Positions 55,994-64,000 of a DNA stretch of 64,000 nucleotides are shown piece after piece. Origin of the DNA: Entoloma clypeatum (taxonomy: Eukaryota; Basidiomycota; Agaricomycetes; Agaricales; Entolomataceae). Numbering within the stretch: position 1 is the stretch's first letter; each line of letters begins with the position of its first letter. The translations under genes were made by a program, and so were the position numbers. The DNA lies in assembly GCA_963565915.1 (NCBI GenBank), contig OY751487.1, positions 4,216,001 through 4,280,000 on the forward strand, given 5' to 3'. A model generated the notes under the pieces. The model was not told the DNA's origin and ran no database searches. It saw only the letters and a program-made list of their open reading frames with translations.

Positions 55994-58900
55994 ATGAGCG
56001 CAAATCAACGCCCGTTTATCGTTCTCCAACCCTCAGTTAACACCACAACGTACGTATGCCCTTTTCCTGCCATACAGCATGACCAACCAAGGTTGAACAG
56101 CGTGGTGACGACGACAACAACAACTACATCTTACGCTCCGATACACCTCCCACCACTCCCACCTCCGCTATCGCCGAAGGATTCAAAGACATACCCTTTA
56201 TTGCATGCAAATCTCCCTCAATCACTCCGCCATTTCCCTCTCGTCTTTCCTGGTGGCACACGCGCTGTCTTTCGCGATGGGGAGGGTGGCGACCAAGACA
56301 TGCAGGAAGAGCATGAGATCGCAGGCGGCACGGGCTGGCGAATGCTGAAGCGCGAAGAGGAGCCCGAGAGCTCCCAGGTCGTCGGGCTCGTAGAAGCCGT
56401 CGAGCGCTACGGTAAGAAACGGACACACGCCGGGCTGGACATGATGGAGGGCGTTGAGGCGACATCGGGAGTGAGTCCGTCCGCACCCCCAAGGAAAAAG
56501 GCGAGGCCCGCCACTGTACTCCACATACCACCCGTGAACGCGGCAGCACCGCCCTCGCCGTTGCCCTCGCCCCGCGGATCACCAGCCCCTGAGAGTATAT
56601 GGCCCTCAGCACCGCCCAGCGGCGCCTCTTCGCCCGTCCCGCAAGCGCCTTTCCAGCCAGATCTGTCGTTGACCACCCTCATGACCATTCCGTCCCTGCT
56701 CTCCCATTTCTCCAACCTCCCACCACCACTTCAATCTCATCTCCTTCTCACTCTTCTACGGCACTCACCACTCTCTGTACTACGAACTTTGCACTCTGTA
56801 TTAGCGCCGACACTAGCGCGCGATTTCCTTACCCTCTTGCCACCCGAACTCGTCTCACATATCCTCAGCTTCCTCCCCTTCTCAACACTTGCACGTGCAT
56901 CGCGTGTGTGCAAGCCATGGAGGGCCATCATCGACTCAGACCCCGTCCTCTGGAGAGACCTCCTGAAGAGCACCAAGATTTGGTTCGGCGGCGAATCCGA
57001 GAACGCCTTCGCCGAGTCCATCTATGCGAGGCGGCGACATGCAGCTCAAGCACGTTTACGGTCCATTCGGAACGACACGCCACTCCCCGCCATTCTCCCC
57101 ATCTCGCTCCCCCTCCCTCACCCGTTCAAGATCCTGTTCAAGTCCCGGCACCTCACCCGCACGCGGTGGGTCAGCAACCCTGAGCCGAAGCACGTCTCTT
57201 TCCCTGCACACGGGTCCTCGGTCGTCACCTGCCTCATCTTCTCACATGGACGCATTATCTCCGCCTCCGATGACCACTCGATACGCATATACTCACCGCC
57301 CACTGGTGAGCTCATACGTCTTCTCCAAGGACACGAGGGAGGTGTGTGGGCGCTTGCTGCGAGCAAAGACATCCTTGTCAGTGGGTCCACGGACCGCACG
57401 GTCCGCATCTGGGACCTCGAAACTGGGCGGTGTACGCATGTGTTTGGGGGACATACTAGCACAGTGCGGTGCCTCGCGATTGTGAAACCAGAGTGGGTCG
57501 ATGTCGAGCAGGAGTCGGGGGCATTCGTGAAGGAGAAGTGGCCGAAGCGGCCGTTGATCGTTACGGGGAGCAGAGATCATTCGTTGAGGGTGTGGACTCT
57601 GCCTCGATCTGGTGAGCCAGAGTATAGATGCTTTGGTCCTGAGGATGGAACTGTCGACCCTGCGGAGGTCTGTGTCGTACGTTGCTGGTCATTCTGCATG
57701 TCTAGTACTTTTTTGCTTATATGCTCCCGCGACATACAGGACACAGAAGAGAACCCATATCACAGACTGCATCTAGAAGGCCATGATCATGCCGTCCGTG
57801 CTCTTGCTGTTCGGGGACGGACCCTCGTTTCTGGAAGCTACGATTGTACCGTCCGTATCTGGGACATTATCACAGGCATATGTAAATGGGTGCTTGTCGG
57901 GCACACTCAGAAAGGTACATCCATACCAACCCTTTGCATTTAAACAGATCGAGGGTGCTCATTGCTTCCTTAGTTTACAGCGTCGTGCTCGATCCCACAC
58001 GTAATCAAGCATGCTCGGGTTCAATGGATGGAACAGTCCGTGTTTGGAACCTCCAGACGGGCCATTGTCAGCACACCTTAACGGGCCATACGTCCCTCGT
58101 CGGTCTCCTCGGTCTATCCCCTTCGCATCTCGTATCTGCTGCTGCTGATTCGACTCTGCGGATTTGGGACCCTGACACTGGCGAACTTCGCCACACCCTC
58201 GCCGCGCATACCGGCGCCATCACCTGCTTCCAGCACGACGAATTCAAAGTGCTCAGTGGATCAGACGGGAACTTGAAGATGTGGAACGTGAAGGACGGGA
58301 CGGTCGTGCGGGATCTGTTGACGGGTATCACGGGTGTGTGGCAGGTGGTGTTTGAAGGCCGGTGGTGTGTCGCTGCGAGCAACAGGAGCGACGCCACTGT
58401 GCTTGATGTGTGGGACTTTGGGAACGAGGAGGATGAGGACTGGGTTGGCGAGCCGCCGGGAGGGATGTATGATGAGGATGGGTTCAGCGAGGCGGAGGAT
58501 GAGGACGAGGACGAGCTGGGCACCGTGCGGATCCGACGGATGATGGCTGCAATTGAGGATGATGTCGATCAGGATCAGGTGGATGTTGACGCTATGGACC
58601 AGGATCTCCTCGACCTCGAGCCTTCTGATATCGAGTCGGGAGATACTATAGAGATTGACGAGGACGAGCTGGGACGTCTTCCAGGGTCGCGCCACCACAG
58701 TCGGACTAGAAGGGGTTGCAGCCGTGAGATTGGGGATGGGGACGACGGGGAGTCGGTCCTTGACTCTGCAGAAGGACAAAGTCGGCGGTATGATGGCGTT
58801 GGAGGGTCGAGGTGGGCGCCGGCGCCCAGTGCCAGGCCGTCGTCGAAGACCCGGGAGGCGCCGGCGGCGACTCAGACGGGGAGGATGACGCGTGCGGGGA

Positions 58901-59034
58901 GCAGCGCGGTCACTTCGCGGCGGGGGGCTGCGGGGACGAGTGCAGTGCCTCCGCCGGGCTTTGGGCAGCGCACGTTGCCGGCGAATGATGAGACGCCTAC
59001 GCGGCCGCGGGTCAGGTCGACACGGCGGCGCTGA
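55994..59034 (+). CDS. F-box/WD40 protein, Cdc4/FBXW7-like SCF substrate receptor
   Basis: Two introns (57677-57739 and 57915-57973) leave 2919 nt, 972 aa. The N-terminal ~270 residues are low-complexity. The F-box at about 272-320 reads LLPPELVSHILSFLPFSTLA, then SRVCKPWRAI, then DPVLWRDLL. The WD40 propeller covers about 405-790: SSVVTCLIFSHGRIISAS, GSTDRTVRIWDLETGRCTHV, VSGSYDCTVRIWDIITG, SGSMDGTVRVWNLQTG, LRIWDPDTGELRHTLA. A ~180-residue acidic and basic tail ends RVRSTRRR. Such proteins bind Skp1 through the F-box and phosphorylated degrons through the propeller, directing ubiquitination (cell cycle control in yeast Cdc4). Cdc4 orthology is likely but not tested. The propeller is duplicated without F-box at 17960-19455. 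Confidence 0.9.
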
Positions 59035-59385
59035 GACAGGCTTTTGACGCTCTTTCACCTTTTGATGTGCGCAACCTCATCTTCACCTGCTCTGCATATT
59101 GCCCCGCCCCCCGCATACTGTACTATATGCATGCATATGGTCTATACACTTTTTCTCTTCTCTTCTGGATGCGAACTTCTCACTACTGTATTCCTCCTCA
59201 TTTGTGAACTTTTGTTGGGCACTGAAGCTTGAAGAATTATATGGATCTGTGATATTCTTATTTTCAATTGATGGAATATATATATTTAGAGGGGATTTTG
59301 TTTCAAGGGGCTCTGACCTCATGAGTCCTGTGCCTTTTTTTTTTATTTTTTCTGGCCTACACTCTCTTGAACGACGCTCTTTAGC
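59035..59385. other. Intergenic, promoter of the GPI-anchored protein gene
   Basis: 351 bases, AT-rich, T-runs near 59335. No recognised gene. Confidence 0.5.
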
Positions 59386-60083
59386 ATGCCATCGTATCCT
59401 TTGACATTTCTGATCGTTCTTGTGGGATGTGCGTAATTTTATATTTTTAATAAAGTGTGACTTGTTCTCATGAATTATGCATGCATCAGCTGTGCTTGCC
59501 CAGACTTCCCTTTATATACCTGGCTTCGACCCCCAACCTCTCAGTGCGGACATCTTAGGAATTGACGCGCAAGGCCGCACGACATGGGCAATCCATGCAG
59601 GAACTCAGACTGATACAAGTGGCGAAGGAGGCATCATTGGCACTGGTGCGTTCGTTGACTTTGCGTGGAGTGAGAAAAGCGGTAATTACTCCCTCCCTTC
59701 GCAATTTCCCAGCTACCTTGATCGAAGGACCGAATGATGCATCACTTACCTACGATGTTCCGGGTGTTTTTACACGCGGCATAAGCTGTTCACTTTCTGG
59801 GAATGTCGCTGTCTGTTCGGACGTTGAAAGCGGTGTACCTCTAACGGAGACCGAGACTTTCACCCGCATTCAAGTTCAAGGTGGTACGACGGCCCCATTG
59901 GCCACTGCTACCAACGGGCCCGGTAACACGGCCACCTCTAAACCAGGAAATTCTCAGCCCATTTCCACCACTTCGCCAAGCTCCACAGCTAAACCGACAT
60001 CCAATAGTGCCAGTACCCTTGGCCCTTACCTTCAGCCCCTGTCCACGATAGCCCTTGCCGTGGCTGTGTACATGCAATTTTGA
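59386..60083 (+). CDS. Small secreted protein with GPI-anchor signal
   Basis: Three exons (59386-59428, 59490-59645, 59713-60083) sum to 570 nt, 189 aa. Signal peptide: MPSYPLTFLIVLVGSVLAQ. The mature part starts TSLYIPGFDPQPLSADILGI, then TTWAIHAGTQ, GIIGTATLIEGPNDASLTYD and GISCSLSGNVAVC (two Cys that may pair). A Ser/Thr-rich stalk follows (GPGNTATSKPGNSQPISTTS). The C-terminus is hydrophobic (YLQPLSTIALAVAVYMQF), a GPI-attachment signal. So an outer cell-surface or wall protein. This resembles small GPI-anchored proteins common in Agaricomycetes; no enzyme domain is seen. Confidence 0.85.
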
Positions 60084-61076
60084 CTTTTGGATTAGCGCCG
60101 TGGACAAACAATTTCGCTATCGCCTTACCTATCCTCGATATCGACTTCATACCGGATGCAGACACGTTCATAAAATCCTACCGTCTACATATATGCATCA
60201 GATATCCGTCCAAGCGATTATGATCGTGAGATCGACATCACCTCCCTGCTCAGGTAAGGTTATCGGTGCGACCTTTTTCATTTCCATCTAGGAGCTTGTC
60301 AGCGAAGAGCACGGCAGGAACTGCGATAGCTCTTTTCGTATACAGTCTCAGGCGACGTCGATATTGCACTTATGAAAAGGACTTGTTCATCTGTGTGGTT
60401 TTTCTCCGAACAAGGCTTTCATTTCAAAATTTCTTCAGGCAAGCGCGAAATGAGATCTGTTTCGATTTATTCAAGCCCGAGATCGGGGCAGAAGACTTGG
60501 ACGGTATCACATAATTCCATTTCATCGGATCCAGGTGAGTCCTTCTAACATGTGCTGCTACAACTTCTCCCATTTACTCATTCCGAACATCGCCAGCTTG
60601 CCACTAGCATGTCGCGACAATATGGGCTGAGATGCCTAATACCAATTTGAACAGCTTTTTCGACTGGATACTGACAGACTCTATAGGAATGACTCACACT
60701 GGGCAAAGGGTTGTAACTTGCAAGCTACTATGTAAACACTTTTGGATCCTCAACGGCATGTTTTTGGGAAGGGGAAACGAATGCGATGCAATTATTACCA
60801 CGGTGAGCAACTGACCGGCCAAATGACCGGTACCCTCCTTGCCTCGAGGTAGCCCACGTTGTGATCTTATCCAAACTTTTTTTGATAATCTGACTAGCCC
60901 TGATGGATTCTCAATGGTACACTCATCCTTCTTAAGGAGTATATAATCTTTGTCCTCCCAGGCCTTTGCCGAGCCCCCTTTCTACTCCCGCTAGCCCAAC
61001 TTCTGCCTCGGAGCCACCTCTACTCCTTGCCTGAGATCTGGCTCTACCTTAGCATTCACGTAGGTTGCCTTGCAGA
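60084..61076. other. Intergenic, 3' of the GPI-anchored protein gene
   Basis: About 1 kb. Several short open frames without homology that I recognise; nothing supported. The 61050-61076 stretch looks like an intron acceptor (ttgccttgcag) just before the next ATG. Confidence 0.45.
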
Positions 61077-62414
61077 ATGACGGAGTATACGACATCGTCT
61101 CGGGCCCTGCGCGAACATATGACCACTCGTCAAAGAACGGCTTTCTGGGTACAGTCCCATTCGCCAGAAGGGAACGAATTCCTTTCACCTTCTATTCCTC
61201 CCTCCGTTCTTTCAGACATCTCCTATGAGGCACCGTCAGAAACAGAAAGTACTCGATCCCTTCCACCAAAAATGGTTTTGCGTTACGGCGGCGGGCAACC
61301 CGATGTTCCGATTCCACGAGAAGATCCCCGTGCACGTTATAGACATCAACGAAACGATTCATTGTCGAGCGGCTCGAGAACGACCTCGCCCCCTCTTATC
61401 CCTATTTCAACTCACCAAGCGGATCGCTACCGGGCACGGTCAGGCTCGCATGGTAGCTCGCCACTCGCGCGGCCGCCTCCGCCGCGTTCTCCGCTGGCTC
61501 CGGAGGAGATTCGTGTGCTTCCTTCCCAATCGCATCCGTCTTCAACCTCGTCTCACCAACCGCGATCACAATCCCTTCCGAGGACCACGGACCTTCCTTC
61601 GGCCGCGCCCTCATTCCCGGGACCGATGCATGCTCTTCACGGCCCAGCGGGTGACTCAGAAGGTACCCAAACATGGCACTCATACAGTCGAGGACGTTCA
61701 CATCAATCGCGAAAGCAACCCCCCGCCATTATATATGCCCCATCACATTCTAGTTCGAGACCTCACTACGCCCCTCCTGCCATGTTCCACCATCCGCCTC
61801 CTGTTGGTCCTGACGGTATCCTGTACAGCCATTCGGCACCAGTTCAAATGCCGTCGCGTCACAAAGATACCGGAAACCTTCCGACTACGATGGTCCCGCC
61901 GTCGCACACCCTGGCGCTACTTCACCAGGAGGAGAGGCGGGCGGGTACATGGAGTGGGCGTAAGAGAGAGAGGCCTCGATTACCGCCGCTGCTTGGTCGG
62001 TCGCCTTCGTCATCTTCGCTGAATAGTCAGGGATCTGGGAGCACGTATTATGTTTTGCCTTCTGCAGGACAAAAAGTCCATGTAATTGTGAGTTGCTACG
62101 TCAATCCAAAGTGTTTTTGCAGGTCCACAACGCTGAGCCGCCCCTTTTCCCACAACCAGCCTCCGAGCCCCAGTGTTTCTATAGCTACTGCGACTTCGAT
62201 TACCAGGTCACCTACCTCTCCTCGATCCCTTGGCCCAATGAGAAAAGCACCGTTCTTCCAGCGGCTGTTGAGCTTTGCGGGGAGGATCGCCTCGGTCAAG
62301 TCTTCGATCGCTTCAGGGAAGACGCCATCATCTGGTGGGCGAAGAAAACGTCTTCAAAGGCGACATTCGACGGGCGGCGCTGGAGCTCCGCGCAGCCAGC
62401 CAAATTACCACTAA
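61077..62414 (+). CDS. Low-complexity hypothetical protein
   Basis: Frame of about 445 aa from the ATG at 61077 (MTEYTTSSRALREHM). It is rich in Ser, Pro, His and Arg (PSIPPSVLSDISYEAPSETE, SLSSGSRTTSPPLIP, HHPPPVGPDG). Recognisable constrained pieces are YYVLPSAGQKVHVI and a basic C-terminus APFFQRLLSFAGRIASVKSS and RRKRLQRRHST. No TM, signal peptide or known domain. A weak splice pair at about 62088-62121 would be only ~35 nt, so I leave the frame uninterrupted. It resembles disordered basidiomycete proteins of unknown role. It could be a regulatory scaffold; no evidence either way. Confidence 0.5.
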   Translation: MTEYTTSSRALREHMTTRQRTAFWVQSHSPEGNEFLSPSIPPSVLSDISYEAPSETESTRSLPPKMVLRYGGGQPDVPIPREDPRARYRHQRNDSLSSGSRTTSPPLIPISTHQADRYRARSGSHGSSPLARPPPPRSPLAPEEIRVLPSQSHPSSTSSHQPRSQSLPRTTDLPSAAPSFPGPMHALHGPAGDSEGTQTWHSYSRGRSHQSRKQPPAIIYAPSHSSSRPHYAPPAMFHHPPPVGPDGILYSHSAPVQMPSRHKDTGNLPTTMVPPSHTLALLHQEERRAGTWSGRKRERPRLPPLLGRSPSSSSLNSQGSGSTYYVLPSAGQKVHVIVSCYVNPKCFCRSTTLSRPFSHNQPPSPSVSIATATSITRSPTSPRSLGPMRKAPFFQRLLSFAGRIASVKSSIASGKTPSSGGRRKRLQRRHSTGGAGAPRSQPNYH

Positions 62415-64000
62415 AAATTGACTTGAAGGAAGATACCAGGTTTCTGTTTCTTTCTCGTGTTGTCGTTATGCGATCACTTCATATTGTAACGTTATGCCCT
62501 TTCATCAAGTGGCTTGATTCTTCCCCAACCACCTTAGAGGTTGTTTCTTGCATCCTTCATCCAATCCTTTCCCTTAATCTTTTATGTAATCCTCTTTCGT
62601 CACTTTTCTCATTGCTGGTGTACCAATTTCGTTACTTAGCTAACATCAATGTTTTTTTAGTATGTAGGAAAGATAGTCTGTTGTATTACCAATGCCACTT
62701 TACGAAGGGAAACGCGACTGAAGATCAAATTACATATACTGTACACCTTTTTCGCGTTCGAGAAGACGATTCTCCCTCCAGGCTTTGTTGACGAGATACA
62801 AGTCATAGCATATCTTGCATTTTGCCGGCCTTCGGTACATACGGTTTGTATGTAGCATCGTGGCCCATTGGCGTTCGCTACCCCAAGGTGCTCTTCCGAT
62901 GCACTCTGGGTCGATAGCTGCATCATGGTCCGACCACATTCGCCTTACCACGCGCTACGGTCTCATGCCCTCATGAAGCGAAAGATGCGAGTATTCTGGG
63001 ATTTTCAGGATCAAATCCTGTCATGGCGTCCCGACTCGCGAGTCGTCGAGAACGTACCGAGACAGCAGGATCCGAATCTTCTGGTTCTTGTACTCGGTGT
63101 TGTGGTACTTTCAGTAAGGCGTCATCGGAAGGTGCCGTCATGGATAAATGTTTGTGAATTGTCTTCAGAGCTCTAGAATGGACCTGAACCGCGGAGATGG
63201 TTAATTGTGCGGTGATAGATCAAGAGCTTGAGGAGTCCTTCTATTGCCGCAAAGTAAGTAATACTTACCTTTTCTCCGTCGGTGAGGCGTTTGACCGGCC
63301 AGCGCTGCGTTATGGGTAAGACTGTTATGAGCGGCTTTACTGGAGATGCATCGATATAGTTGATGGAGATGGAGGGTGGCATCGGGGGTCTGGCATGATG
63401 AGATGAATGCCGTCAGCGGTTCACACACTGGCACTAACACGACTGTTGCAATCCACGTGTGGGATTGAAATCCGGATTCAGGCCTCGGTGTGCAATCTTG
63501 GCTTTCGAGAGAGTCATCGCAGAAGCCGCGTTACACCAACCTCACGTCGCGTCACTCCGATAGTAGAATATACTCCCGACTCAGCTGACCGCGTCATCCG
63601 AAGGGACCCGTCTCCACGACTAATACGAAGCTATGGGGATGCGCCCTAATGAAGATTCAGTACTGGCCTCCTTCGCGGAGATTAAGGACGCCTACAAATG
63701 GGTGATCCTAGAACCTCATGCCAACAAGGAGTCAGTGAGAAGGATATCCACGTCAGTTCCCTATGTGCCCGAAGAACATGTGGAAGGTCTACACGCTGGA
63801 GGACTTTAACGAGACCGTGACATGACAGTGGTCCACTGCCAAGAGTACCAAAGTGTTGGCGAGGACGTGGTGCTCGGAGTCAAAAATGTGGCCATCCGCC
63901 GCGCTGGCGAGCTGTGCTTCGTGTGCGTGGTCAGAGCGACGAGCAAGGCTGGCTTGGGCTGAATGTCGCTCGGAGTGTCTTAACAGAGGGTTCACAGTCA
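62415..64000. other. Right-end region without a supported gene
   Basis: About 1.6 kb. On the minus strand at 63270-63380 a short open frame reads PPSISINYIDASPVKPLITV, then LPITQRWPVKRLTDGEK, followed by a good donor (gtaagt, about 63264-63269). It may be one exon of an unrecognised gene. On the plus strand a 52-codon frame at 63653-63809 starts MRPNEDSVLASFAEIKDAYK. Neither matches a family I know. Confidence 0.3.

Noticed and set aside
1..64000. tRNA genes, CRISPR arrays, transposons with inverted repeats
   Set aside because: I looked for tRNA B-box-like sequences, repeat-spacer patterns and transposase or reverse-transcriptase motifs and found none that held up by eye. A tRNAscan-SE and repeat search would settle it.

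Overview
The window is nuclear DNA of a basidiomycete fungus, most likely an Agaricomycete. Protein-coding genes are densely packed on both strands. Most are broken by many short introns (about 45-75 bp, GT...AG) whose removal restores known eukaryotic protein families. Neighbouring genes often share very short divergent promoters. Typical fungal families are present: Zn2Cys6 regulator, laccase, large-subunit catalase, Pam17, RBR ligase, UPF1 and a GPI-anchored secreted protein. I found no tRNA, rRNA, CRISPR array or intact transposon by reading.

Layout. 1-5 kb: a SNF2-type helicase running off the left edge (-), divergent from PAM17 (+). 5-11.5 kb: a membrane-anchored SH3 protein (-) and one large 12-exon gene joining a CCCH zinc finger, a long disordered region, ankyrin-like repeats and a ClpB-type AAA+ domain (-). 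11.7-15.3 kb: a glutaredoxin-like protein and an overlapping zinc-knuckle/PSP-like gene (+), a cyclophilin (-) and D-aminoacyl-tRNA deacylase (+). 16.6-22 kb: a methyltransferase, an F-box-less WD40 copy and an MFS transporter (all -). 22-29 kb: glia maturation factor (+), GPI mannosyltransferase I (-), a NEDD1-like WD40/coiled-coil protein (+) and an intronless orphan with a caspase-like His/Cys signature (+). 29-36 kb: an F-box+CNH protein, a four-TM protein, a mucin-like single-TM protein and a small hypothetical (all -). 36-43 kb: an RNF216-like RBR E3 ligase and UPF1 (both -). 43-51 kb: catalase and laccase (+), then a scrambled laccase relic. 51-55 kb: a Zn2Cys6 transcription factor (-). 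56-62 kb: a full-length F-box/WD40 Cdc4/FBXW7-like gene (+), a GPI-anchored secreted protein (+) and a low-complexity hypothetical (+). The last 1.6 kb has no gene I can defend.

Most genes are unrelated housekeeping functions: mitochondrial import, translation quality control, mRNA decay, GPI synthesis, actin branching and ubiquitin ligation. There is no obvious biosynthetic cluster. The points most worth a second look are the caspase-like orphan, the CCCH-ankyrin-AAA+ architecture, the F-box/CNH fusion, the duplicated Cdc4-like WD40 propeller lacking its F-box, the scrambled tandem laccase relic, and several GC-AG introns. Exon boundaries were placed by hand from splice signals and frame continuity. 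Where I added exon lengths and the sum divided by three, I give the protein length.
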